Below, in pieces: positions 50,458 through 58,094 of a stretch of DNA of 64,000 nt. Under the pieces are notes generated by a model. The model saw nothing but the letters and a program-made list of their open reading frames with translations. It had not been told where the DNA came from and did not search any database. The DNA lies in NCBI GenBank assembly GCA_947456305.1, contig CANGPN010000001.1:208218-272217 (forward strand), written 5' to 3'. Both the position numbers and the translations under genes were made by a program. This DNA comes from Comamonadaceae bacterium (GTDB taxonomy: Bacteria > Pseudomonadota > Gammaproteobacteria > Burkholderiales > Burkholderiaceae_C). Every line of letters starts with the position of its first letter. Position 1 is the stretch's first letter.

Positions 50458-51831
50458 TTAGGGCTTGTCAATGGCGAAGACGGGTGCTTGCATGGCTGAC
50501 TCGAGTTCCCAAGCAGCGCGCATGAATGCGGTGCGGGCATCAAATACAGCGCGTTCAGCCTGCAAATGCAGACTGCGTGCATCGATCACGCTCAAGGCGT
50601 CCACATTGCCAGCTTCAAATTGTGCCGTGGTCAGCCTGACCTGTGATTCAGCTGTTTTCAGAGAGTCCCGGGCAATGTTCAAGGGTTGTTTGAGTGCCAG
50701 CGCGTTCAAGCGCAATCGTTCCACCTCATTCATGATCTCTGATTGTTTGGCAAGCACAGCAGCGCCTTGGGCGCGACGGTTGGCTTCGGCGGATTCGATG
50801 CCGGCCAGATTCCGGTTGAGCAAAGCAGCCGGCAAAGAAAATGAAAACTGCCACACCGAGTCGCCTTGGCTCCATAACAAACCCGGCCCTAGCTTCAAAC
50901 TGGGGAATTGCTTGGCGATTTGAAGCTTGAGTTCAGCCTCTGCCGCATCGTATTGCAAGCGTTGCCGGGCGAAATCCAGTTGATTTGTCAGCGCAAGCTG
51001 GCGGACGGTATTGGTGTCCGGGATGGTTTGTAACGGCCATTCAGAGATGTGAATGCGGTTCACAGATTCGAAGGGCACAGATAGCGAAGTAGCCAATTGG
51101 GCCAGGGCAGCCATCTTGGCTGCATCGGCTTCGGCAGATTCACGGCGGGCATCTTGTAAACGTTGCGCGGTGAGTTGCACTTCCATGGCGGTGGCCACGC
51201 CGTAGCGTTCGCGCACAGCCACACTTTTGTCACGGGCCTTGGCCAGCTCAAGTCCTGTGGCCGCCAATTGCGCGCGCCCGGTTGCAATCTGTCGTTCAAG
51301 CAAAGCCGTACCAAGCGCACGGTACAAGCGCCAAGCGGTTTCACCGGTCGCCAGTTTGGCCTCTTGGGTTTCGATGTTTGCGGCCGCCGCCAAGGCGGTC
51401 TTCACTGAACCGTCCACCAGTTGCCATTGCAGGCCAGCGCCTACCGCCCAGGGAGAATTTTTTCCGTCGCTGGTTTGGCTGTGGTGTTCCACGCTGGTGG
51501 TGAGTTCCGGCGGGTCAGTTTTCAAGCCGGACTGGATGCGCACCAGTGCGGCGTTGACTTTGGCGCGGACCGCGCGCTGGTCCGGGTGAAAACTCAGCAA
51601 GGCCGTGGTCAGCTTGTCACGCGTCCAGACGATGTTCGGCCAGCCCGTGGTGTCTTGACCGCTGGCGGTCAGCGCTGCTTGTACGTTGTCGTCGTCAAGT
51701 CGGCGAGCCGTCTCCTGTTCGGCTGCTTGGGGCAAATCCAGCGGTGCCTGGGTGTAGGTGCGCCAGCTGCAGCCACACAGGGTGGCAAGTAACAACAGTC
51801 CGGACAAGCGATAACGATGGCGTGGATTCAT
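50458..51831 (-). CDS. TolC-family outer-membrane efflux protein, CusC type
   Basis: A 457-residue protein with a lipoprotein signal: LLLLATLCGCSWRTYTQ, where Cys21 or so would be lipidated. The mature part has the long helical pattern with ALAAAANIETQEAK and LQDARRESAEADAAKMAAL, and the paired half repeats of TolC proteins. The start at 51831 is the first ATG before the lipobox. It is the first gene of the metal efflux operon, followed by the adaptor after 14 bp and then the RND pump. A 17-base inverted repeat lies upstream. Confidence 0.9.
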   Translation of the reverse strand: MNPRHRYRLSGLLLLATLCGCSWRTYTQAPLDLPQAAEQETARRLDDDNVQAALTASGQDTTGWPNIVWTRDKLTTALLSFHPDQRAVRAKVNAALVRIQSGLKTDPPELTTSVEHHSQTSDGKNSPWAVGAGLQWQLVDGSVKTALAAAANIETQEAKLATGETAWRLYRALGTALLERQIATGRAQLAATGLELAKARDKSVAVRERYGVATAMEVQLTAQRLQDARRESAEADAAKMAALAQLATSLSVPFESVNRIHISEWPLQTIPDTNTVRQLALTNQLDFARQRLQYDAAEAELKLQIAKQFPSLKLGPGLLWSQGDSVWQFSFSLPAALLNRNLAGIESAEANRRAQGAAVLAKQSEIMNEVERLRLNALALKQPLNIARDSLKTAESQVRLTTAQFEAGNVDALSVIDARSLHLQAERAVFDARTAFMRAAWELESAMQAPVFAIDKP

Positions 51832-51868
51832 AAAAAGCAGGGCGGCACTGGCAGGCGGGGTTGTTGGC

Positions 51869-51885
51869 GGGCAAAAAGTTTGCCC
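51869..51885. promoter_or_regulatory. inverted repeat upstream of the CusC-like gene
   Basis: GGGCAAA, three bases, TTTGCCC: a perfect 7+7 palindrome 38-54 bases before the start codon of the efflux operon. It could be the operator of a metal-responsive regulator that is not encoded nearby, or a terminator stem from the other strand. No binding protein is known from the window. Confidence 0.35.
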
Positions 51886-52011
51886 ATCATAAGGAGGTAG
51901 GAGAGGTCGGGTTAAAGGAAGACGCGAACGTTGTCGGTTGCGGCTGTGAATGCAGACCGCACTTGCATTGCTTTAACTGCACGCTCAACGTAAATAGATG
52001 ACACAGAGAAG

Positions 52012-52102
52012 AAACTACCCCGTCACATACCCCATTTGCATAGGCAACCACAACACGATTTGTGGGAACAAAGTCATAGCCACCAGCAGCGTCAGCAGCA
52101 TC
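52012..52102. repeat. 91-bp direct repeat, copy 1 (displaced dctM 3' end)
   Basis: Identical over 91 bases to 54665-54755. The other copy is the true 3' end of dctM with its stop codon; this copy lacks the rest of the gene. Between the copies lie an lpd fragment, the Sel1-repeat gene and the broken higBA pair, so the two copies flank a 2.56-kb insertion or duplication in direct orientation. The match ends abruptly on both sides. Confidence 0.92.
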
Positions 52103-52106
52103 TTTC

Positions 52107-52256
52107 GGCATCATCGGCACGCATGCGTGCGACATGATTGGCGAGTTTGCACTCGCGATCGAAATGGTCGCAGACACCATCGATATAGTTAAGACCATAC
52201 ACACAAATCCCACGCTGGGTGAAAGCAAGGGCATGGAGCCAGAAGTGCGCCGGTAG
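52107..52256 (+). pseudogene. fragment of dihydrolipoamide dehydrogenase (lpd), C-terminal 49 codons
   Basis: Reading the plus strand from 52107 gives [20 protein letters not shown] and later [20 protein letters not shown] before a TAG stop. This matches the dimerisation end of dihydrolipoamide dehydrogenases (usual GxxxGEI-LAIEMGADAEDI and TIHAHPTLGES). The catalytic second His of the HxHPT motif is Asn here, and there is no upstream part, no start codon and no active-site disulfide. It is therefore a decayed fragment, right beside copy 1 of the direct repeat. No full-length lpd is in the window. Confidence 0.8.
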
Positions 52257-52509
52257 CTAGACGGACATGGCGCTGAGCAATATGTAAACGCTTCAAACTA
52301 CAAATCAAAAAAGCCCGGATGGAGAATCGTAGTATCTTTTTGCTAATTTAATATTCTGGGCATAGGATTTGTTTCTGACGCCCTTGTCATGCTCACAATA
52401 TACAGAACCTATTGGTGTGGACCGAAAGACAGGAACCATCGTTAAAAACTTTCTTCTGTATTATTCTGATGCCAATAATAAATAATTAATGCTTAGCTTT
52501 GGAGTAAAT
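52257..52509. other. AT-richer intergenic sequence, no gene
   Basis: About 250 bases between the lpd fragment and the Sel1 gene, visibly richer in A and T than the flanking operons. No coding frame, hairpin or tRNA recognised; the Sel1 promoter must lie here. Confidence 0.5.
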
Positions 52510-53925
52510 ATGAAAAGAAGTCTGTTAATTCTCGCCTCCATAATCTTCATGTGCTTCTCCTGCTCAGCGTTTGCAGACTTGGACGCTGGGCTTGCCGCAT
52601 TTCGTCGACAAGATTTCAAGACATCGTTCAAGGAATTCGAGATGGCGGCAAAGACTGGCAATCCAATCGCGCAAAAATGGCTTGGATGGCACTATGAAGT
52701 AGGAACTGGTACGACGAAGAATTATTCACAGGCTCTTGTCTGGTATCGCAAAGCTGCGGTACAAGGTGACAGAGATGCCATGGAGTCGATCGGGAACTAC
52801 TATGCATATGGTTTAGGCGTCAAGCAGGATATATCCACTGCTGTTGAGTGGCTAAGAAAGGCTACAGAAGCTGGAAGTTACGCGTACCCGAAAAACATTC
52901 CCGGAATATCAGACAACCCTGCCATCAAAAAACGATTTGACGACGGCATTGCCGCAGCTCATGACATCTTTCGTCGAAAAGCTGAGCAGGGCGATACGCT
53001 CGCACAACTGAATTTAGGTTACATGTATTTGGTTGATCTTTCCATGATGCCTCAAAACATGTCTCAGAATCAGTCGCAGGCGGTAGGGTGGATACGCAAG
53101 GCTGCTGAAAAGGGGCACGCAGGAGCTCATGGAATCCTCGGCTTTATGTATGCCATGGAAATGGTAGGCGAGCGAGACCAGGTGCAGGCGGCGAAGTGGT
53201 ATCAACTTGCTGCCACTCAAGGCAACGCCAACGCCCAATACAAACTTGCCGCCATTTATGCCGGGGCGGGCAGCATGAAATATTCTTTTGCTAAATCTGT
53301 CCCGAAGGATATCGGCAAAGCGAAGGAATGGGCGGTAGAGGCTGCCCAGCAAGGCGTTGTGGAAGCCCAAACCCTTTTGGGAGTTTTGCTGCTAAAAACA
53401 GGTACATCCGAAAAAGACTACGCCGAAGCCCTCTTGTGGCTTCGCAAGGCCGCGAGGCAAGCTGATCCCGAGGCGCAAGTTTTCATCGGTGACATCTATG
53501 TTTCGGGTCTGGGTGTTCCCAGAGATTATTCGCAGGCCATCAGCTTTTACCGCAAGGCCATCGACAACTCCGGCAGTAAATTTGCTTACGGAAGGCTCGC
53601 ACGCATGTATGAAGAGGGACTTGGTATACCCAAGGACAACACCGAAGCCTTGCAGCTTTATGAGAAGGCTTCCGAATCCAAGTTTTCTACTTCTGATGCG
53701 CCGTTGCACATCAAGCTTGCGCGCATGTATGAGGACGGCGTTGGCACACCCAAGGACGATGGAAAGGCTTTCCAGCACTATGGAAGTGCGGCGGTGGCAG
53801 GTGACCCCGAAGCCATGAAGAAGCTTGCAGAAGTGTTTCAGAAGGGACTTTTGGGGCAGAAAGCAGACCTCGAAAAAGCCAAATATTGGAGGGAACAAAT
53901 AGCCAAGGGCGACGTTCCGAAATAG
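52510..53925 (+). CDS. Sel1-repeat (tetratricopeptide-like) secreted protein
   Basis: A 471-residue protein with a signal peptide (LLILASIIFMCFSCSAFA; the Cys in FSCSAFAD is close to a lipobox). The rest consists of about ten SEL1 repeats of roughly 36 residues, for example AQKWLGWHYEVGTGTTKNYSQALVWYRKAA and the similar blocks at RLARMYEEGLGIPKDNTEALQLY and KLARMYEDGVGTPKDDGKAF. Sel1 proteins form solenoid scaffolds for protein interactions, often outside the cytoplasm. GGAGTAAAT precedes the ATG at 52510. The base composition is lower in G+C than neighbouring operons, and it lies inside the direct-repeat islet, so it is likely to have come from elsewhere. The function is unknown. Confidence 0.87.
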   Translation: MKRSLLILASIIFMCFSCSAFADLDAGLAAFRRQDFKTSFKEFEMAAKTGNPIAQKWLGWHYEVGTGTTKNYSQALVWYRKAAVQGDRDAMESIGNYYAYGLGVKQDISTAVEWLRKATEAGSYAYPKNIPGISDNPAIKKRFDDGIAAAHDIFRRKAEQGDTLAQLNLGYMYLVDLSMMPQNMSQNQSQAVGWIRKAAEKGHAGAHGILGFMYAMEMVGERDQVQAAKWYQLAATQGNANAQYKLAAIYAGAGSMKYSFAKSVPKDIGKAKEWAVEAAQQGVVEAQTLLGVLLLKTGTSEKDYAEALLWLRKAARQADPEAQVFIGDIYVSGLGVPRDYSQAISFYRKAIDNSGSKFAYGRLARMYEEGLGIPKDNTEALQLYEKASESKFSTSDAPLHIKLARMYEDGVGTPKDDGKAFQHYGSAAVAGDPEAMKKLAEVFQKGLLGQKADLEKAKYWREQIAKGDVPK

Positions 53926-54070
53926 ATTGGAAAACTGCGTGACCTGCTGTTTGGAGGCAATAGCATGATTTAACCGGACACTATTGCTTTGAGTTATGTA
54001 AATAATCTGTATAAATTAATTCATTCAATTGGTATCAGTGCAGCGTCTAACCAAACACTGATGGCCAGTA

Positions 54071-54465
54071 TCAAGCTGCCAACAACTCATTTTTCAAGGG
54101 ATAAGGTTTTACTAAAACATCAATCGGCAGATCAACCTGAGCAGCCAAGCGCCGAATCATTTCCAAGGTCAACGGACGTTTTTATTCAAAATATCTGCCA
54201 CTCGACCTCTTGGCCCGATCATTGGCTCCAAGTCTTTGCGATTCAGTCCCCGACTTTCCATGACGTGTTCAATAAGTGCATTAGGGTCCGGGTGATTAAT
54301 TGGGAAATGTTTTTTTTCGTAATGCTCAACGACCAAGGTGAGTACATCCAGTCGCTCTGCTTCTGTAGATTTAGATGGCGCAGTCCAAAGTTGATCTATT
54401 TCATTTAAAGCCGCTTTGTATTCTTTCTTATTGCGAGTAGTACGAATTTCCATTTGGCTCTCCAT
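54071..54465 (-). pseudogene. higA: frameshifted HigA-type antitoxin
   Basis: The frame starting at the ATG 54465 gives a HigA-like N-terminus: TTRNKKEYKAALNEIDQLW and later HVMESRGLNRKDLEPMIG. The protein stops early after ADILNKNVR. If one A is restored in the run of five (T5 at 54179-54183 on the plus strand) the frame continues KRPLTLEMIRRLAAQ and DLPIDVLVKPYPL, the usual end of HigA, to a stop at 54071. The second half of the helix-turn-helix fold is thus lost. Read alone it would be a 98-residue protein. It overlaps the higB remnant stop by one base. Confidence 0.8.
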
Positions 54466-54664
54466 TAAACAGTTGTGACATCAAAATTGTCATATTGCAC
54501 ATGAGTGCCTATGAGTCGAACGAACATCAACCCTTTGTCGTAGCGCACTAAAACCACCAGTCGATAATCATTTCCCTTGATATTAAATACCACGCGATTA
54601 TTGGCTGTAAAGCTTGCTTTGGTATCGTCACAGCTCGACGCTTTAGGCCAATCAAACTCCCCAA
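54465..54664 (-). pseudogene. higB: N-terminally truncated HigB-type toxin
   Basis: The segment NNRVVFNIKGNDYRLVVLVRYDKG followed by RLIGTHVQYDNFD is the core of HigB mRNA interferases, and FDWPKASSCDD precedes it. The usual N-terminal 30 or so residues (with the first helix) are missing: upstream, the frame runs into the dctM 3' end in a different frame at 54665, exactly where copy 2 of the 91-bp repeat begins. The open frame there starts at 54770, but these codons are not HigB. No active toxin is expected. It sits next to the frameshifted antitoxin in the usual toxin-first order. Confidence 0.8.
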
Positions 54665-54755
54665 AAACTACCCCGTCACATACCCCATTTGCATAGGCAA
54701 CCACAACACGATTTGTGGGAACAAAGTCATAGCCACCAGCAGCGTCAGCAGCATC
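54665..54755. repeat. 91-bp direct repeat, copy 2 (native dctM 3' end)
   Basis: Identical to 52012-52102 and in the same orientation. It includes the dctM stop codon and its last 28 or so codons. The sequence left of it (lower coordinates) is the broken higB; the sequence right of it is normal dctM. Together the two copies bound the islet. Confidence 0.92.
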
Positions 54756-55966
54756 ACCAAAAACAGCCAACCCTCGCGCACCATGGCCATGATGGGAATG
54801 CCGGTCAGTGCTTTGGTCACAAACAACAACATGCCAAACGGCGGGTGAATCAATCCGATCATCATGTTCAGCACCACCAGCACGCCGAAATGCACTTTGT
54901 CTATGCCAAGCAGGTCAACGGCAGGCAACAGCATAGGCACGAAGACCAGTAGTAGCACCGACACATCCAGAAAACAACCCAACACCAAAAACAGCGCGTT
55001 GACCATGAACAAAAACGCCACCGGTTGCAAATGCTGTTGCTCTACCCACAGTGCCAACGCTTGCGGCACACCTTCGGCAGTGAATGCGTACTGCAACATG
55101 AACGAGCCGGCCAGAATGATGGTGATTACCGCACTGGCGCGGGCCGATTCGATGACCACGTCCCAAAACGCACGCAGACTCAGTGCTTTGAAAACAAAGG
55201 CGGACAACACGAGGGCGTGCAAGGCGGCGACAGCGGCGGCTTCGGTGGGCGTGAACACGCCCGAGTAAATTCCACCGAGCAACACAACAGGCAAAGACAG
55301 CGGTGCTGCACCGCGCCACACTATGCCCGCCCATTCGCTGCGAGGTATAGGTTCATCGCGCGGCATGTTTCTTCGGGTGGCAATGATGTGCACCGTCAAC
55401 ATCATCAACAGTGTCATCAACACGCCAGGCACCACCCCACCCAGAAACAAGGCGCCTACCGAGGAGCCGGACACGAGGGCGTAAATCACCATGGGTATCG
55501 ACGGCGGAATCATCGGCCCCAAAGTGGCGCTGGCCACCACCACGGCACCGGCAAAGCCCGGTGTGTACTCGGGCTTTTTCAACATTTGTTTGATGGTCAC
55601 CAGGCCGGGCCCGGCCGCATCCGCCAATGCGCTGCCGCTCATGCCGGAGAACACCACGCTGACCAAAATATCGACTTGTGCCAAGCCGCCGCGCATGCGA
55701 CCCACGAGAATGCGGCAGAAATCAAAAATGCGTTCACTGACCGTACCCGCATTCATCAAGTTGGCGGCAAACACAAACAAGGGCACCGCCAGCAAGACAT
55801 AGCTGTTGAATAAGCCTTGGCCCACTTGCTCTATCACCAAGGCCATGTCCTGGCCTTTAACGGCCAAATACGCCGCACCCGACATCCACATGGCCAAACC
55901 TATGGGCAAGCCCAGCAGCATGCCTATCACCACCACCGCAACCATGGTCAACAAAGCCAGCGTCAT
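54668..55966 (-). CDS. dctM: TRAP transporter large permease DctM
   Basis: A 432-residue membrane protein with about 12-13 spans. VVFSGMSGSALADAAGPGLVTIKQMLK near residue 130, LGPMIPPSIPMVIYALVSG and LGIDKVHFGVLVVLNMMIGLIHPPFGMLLFV near the C-terminus are DctM signatures (GxxTPTEAAAVA is present as FTPTEAAAVAAL). The start at 55966 overlaps the dctQ stop in an ATGA. The 3' end is duplicated 2.6 kb away as copy 1 of the direct repeat, but this copy is intact. With DctQ and DctP it forms a sodium-coupled TRAP importer of an organic acid. Confidence 0.93.
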   Translation of the reverse strand: MTLALLTMVAVVVIGMLLGLPIGLAMWMSGAAYLAVKGQDMALVIEQVGQGLFNSYVLLAVPLFVFAANLMNAGTVSERIFDFCRILVGRMRGGLAQVDILVSVVFSGMSGSALADAAGPGLVTIKQMLKKPEYTPGFAGAVVVASATLGPMIPPSIPMVIYALVSGSSVGALFLGGVVPGVLMTLLMMLTVHIIATRRNMPRDEPIPRSEWAGIVWRGAAPLSLPVVLLGGIYSGVFTPTEAAAVAALHALVLSAFVFKALSLRAFWDVVIESARASAVITIILAGSFMLQYAFTAEGVPQALALWVEQQHLQPVAFLFMVNALFLVLGCFLDVSVLLLVFVPMLLPAVDLLGIDKVHFGVLVVLNMMIGLIHPPFGMLLFVTKALTGIPIMAMVREGWLFLVMLLTLLVAMTLFPQIVLWLPMQMGYVTG

Positions 55967-56418
55967 AGGCCTGCTTTCACGGCTTTCACCGTGTGCCACA
56001 CGCCGCGCAACACCAGCATGACCAACAACACCAGCAAAGGCAAAAATACCCAGAACAAGGGCAGACCCAACACAGCGGTGGCCTCGCGCCGCAAGAACAG
56101 CAAATAGTCCCAACTCGCGGGCAAGGCTTGCAGTGCCAGACCGCCTAACAGCACGTGTCCCACAGTTTGTAGCCACATGCGCGGCTTATCAGCAAGACGT
56201 GTGCTGAGTATGTCCAGCGACACATGGGAAGCCGCCGGCACCATGAAGGCGCAAGCCCAAAAAATAGTCCAGATATAGAGCACAACAGCCAGTTCGTCGG
56301 TCCAAGGCAGGGGTTGGTTAAACACAAACCGTGCGCCAATTTGCAAAATAAAAACGCAGAACAAAGCCAGAAACAATGCACCGCCTATGTGGTCTAACCA
56401 ACGCTTGAAGGTATGCAT
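55963..56418 (-). CDS. dctQ: TRAP transporter small permease DctQ
   Basis: A 151-residue membrane protein with four likely spans. FNQPLPWTDELAVVLYIWTIFWACAF is the DctQ landmark (PxxWxxELxxxLxxW), followed by SHVSLDILS (from HVxxD motif) and the basic LADKPRM loop. It precedes dctM with an ATGA overlap and follows dctP by 3 bp. The ATG at 56418 gives a family-normal length. Confidence 0.9.
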   Translation of the reverse strand: MHTFKRWLDHIGGALFLALFCVFILQIGARFVFNQPLPWTDELAVVLYIWTIFWACAFMVPAASHVSLDILSTRLADKPRMWLQTVGHVLLGGLALQALPASWDYLLFLRREATAVLGLPLFWVFLPLLVLLVMLVLRGVWHTVKAVKAGL

Positions 56419-56421
56419 GGG

Positions 56422-57423
56422 TCAGTGCACCGCTTGTATGCGTTCGAGCAAGCCCGCAGGCCAGCTTTTAGCTATGTCAGAGGCTTTGTAGGCGCTATTG
56501 ACTTGCTGGCGGAATGCATTGATATCCGGTGTGTTGATGCTCAATCCTTGCTGTTTAAGAAAATCGAGTATTTGTTTTTCTTCCTGTAAACGGTTGTCGT
56601 TGTTGAAGCGAGCAGCGGCTTGCGCGGCTTGTTGCACTTTCATTTGTTGCGCGGGCTTCAAGCTGTCCCAAGTTTTCTGGCTGATGGCGATGAACAAGGC
56701 ATCGACCAAATGCCCGGTCAACACCACTTGTTTGCTGACCTCATAAAAACGCGCCGCACGCACTGTGGGCAAGGGGTTGTCCTGGGCATCGATGGTGCCG
56801 GTTTTCAAACCCATATAGACCTCGCCGAATGACAGCGGTGTGGCTGTTGCGCCCAGTGACTCTCCCAGAAACAACCATTCTTTGGAAGCCGGCATGCGCA
56901 GCTTGATGCCTTTGAGGTCGGCTGGCGTTTTGATGTTGCGTGGTTCGCGCAGCACCAATTGACGCGTGCCCAAATAAGCCGTGGCCAACACTTTGATGCC
57001 CATGCGCTCAGACACTTGCTTAAAGCCTTCTTCGCCTATGGGCCCGTTAAATACTTTTTGTTGATGCGGTACATCGCGCAACACATAACCGGCAGTGAAC
57101 ACGGAAAAGTAAGGTACTTGGCGCGACAAGTCAGCAGCGGACACGGTGCTGAGTTCCAAGTTACCCCGTGCCAGAGCCGCAGGTTCAGCGGCTTGTTTGA
57201 ATAAGCTGCTGTTGAGGTAAATCTGTACCTCAAATTCACCGGGCGCTCCGGCGTCAAGCGATTCTTTAAATACGTTCCACATTTTGGCATGCCAGTCTTG
57301 CGGTACTGCCGGCGTGGAAATGCGCAATAGGGTCTTACTTTGAGCGACGGCTTGCGGGGGCAGGAAAGCGAGCAGTAAGCTGACCAAGCTTGCGAAGAGG
57401 ATTCGAGGAGTAAATGCATTCAT
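56422..57423 (-). CDS. dctP: TRAP transporter substrate-binding protein DctP
   Basis: A 333-residue exported binding protein with a signal peptide (RILFASLVSLLLAFLPPQAVAQS). The mature part includes FEVQIYLNSSLFKQAAEPAALARGNLEL near the start, GIKLRMPASKEWLFLGESLGATATPLSFGEVYMGLKTGTIDAQDNP, which holds the carboxylate-binding Arg (LRMP) and the conserved GTIDAQDNP loop. Such proteins bind organic acids such as C4-dicarboxylates, keto acids or aromatic acids. It is the first gene of dctPQM and divergent from the His/Cys-rich gene. Confidence 0.92.
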   Translation of the reverse strand: MNAFTPRILFASLVSLLLAFLPPQAVAQSKTLLRISTPAVPQDWHAKMWNVFKESLDAGAPGEFEVQIYLNSSLFKQAAEPAALARGNLELSTVSAADLSRQVPYFSVFTAGYVLRDVPHQQKVFNGPIGEEGFKQVSERMGIKVLATAYLGTRQLVLREPRNIKTPADLKGIKLRMPASKEWLFLGESLGATATPLSFGEVYMGLKTGTIDAQDNPLPTVRAARFYEVSKQVVLTGHLVDALFIAISQKTWDSLKPAQQMKVQQAAQAAARFNNDNRLQEEKQILDFLKQQGLSINTPDINAFRQQVNSAYKASDIAKSWPAGLLERIQAVH

Positions 57424-57487
57424 GGGGGAGATTTTGACATTGCCGCTAGACCCGTCCTCCCTCTGCTACGATGCCGTTGTGAAAACT

Positions 57488-58000
57488 ATGCATTACCTCT
57501 TCACTTGGCTGCTGACTATCAGCCTGCCCCTGCAAACTCTGGCGGCTATGCTGCCACCTGTTTGTCACGATGACCCAACGGGGGTTGAGGTTTCTTATGC
57601 GCACAATTCAACACCAACTGCGTCCGATGTTGATCAACTGAATGCCGGGGCACACAAACCACACCAAAGTCAGGTCAAGCTAACTATTCATTCGCATTCG
57701 AAGCATTCACACACCAACGAGCATCAAAAACCTACAAAAGCTGTTGTCCACGTTGGCTCAAAGATGTTTGACACGCAATACCCGTCGCTTTGTGCAGATA
57801 AGCCTGGTCATTCCTCGTCCGGAACAGACAGCAGTTGCCAACATTGCGCCCCTTGTTGTCTTGGATTCGCTGTATTGCCGACTTTCTCCGGTTTTAATTC
57901 GCCTGATTTGGTTCAGTCCAAGCCGCAGTGGACAGCCCCCGTGTTATTGGCCATAGCGCCGCGATTATTTGAAAGACCCCCTAAACCTGTAACTGCTTGA
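57488..58000 (+). CDS. His/Cys-rich exported protein of the copper cluster
   Basis: A 170-residue protein beginning with a signal peptide (YLFTWLLTISLPLQTLAA). The mature part has His-rich stretches (HSHSKHSHTNEH) and Cys clusters (CHDD near the start, CQHCAPCC near residue 138), consistent with metal binding in the periplasm. The start may be the ATG at 57488 or a GTG at 57479; the frame extends to 57422 without a leader. It is the first gene before a TolC-like gene, a multicopper oxidase and other copper proteins on the same strand. No named family fits; the layout somewhat resembles DUF2946/CopL-type proteins, a weak comparison. Confidence 0.6.
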   Translation: MHYLFTWLLTISLPLQTLAAMLPPVCHDDPTGVEVSYAHNSTPTASDVDQLNAGAHKPHQSQVKLTIHSHSKHSHTNEHQKPTKAVVHVGSKMFDTQYPSLCADKPGHSSSGTDSSCQHCAPCCLGFAVLPTFSGFNSPDLVQSKPQWTAPVLLAIAPRLFERPPKPVTA

Positions 58001-58094
58001 ACATGTCTGCCACTTGTCTGGCAGTTCACGCATTTTCAAGGGCCGGGTGATTGCATCGCTCTGTCTTGTCTTAAGACTTTGCAATAGGTTTTTT

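Noticed and set aside
51918..51992. Imperfect inverted repeat (CGTTG ... CAACG) resembling an integron attC site
   Set aside because: The terminal bases have the wrong polarity for the RYYYAAC/GTTRRRY core boxes, the arms pair poorly, and no integrase or cassette array is present.
51887..52234. A 115-codon open frame on the minus strand across the islet left edge
   Set aside because: It is a chimera: its middle is the dctM-derived 91-bp repeat read out of frame, and its ends come from unrelated sequence. No ribosome site or family pattern.
54668..56176. A 502-codon version of dctM starting at 56176
   Set aside because: The extra 70 codons lie over dctQ in another frame; dctM starts at 55966 in an ATGA overlap.
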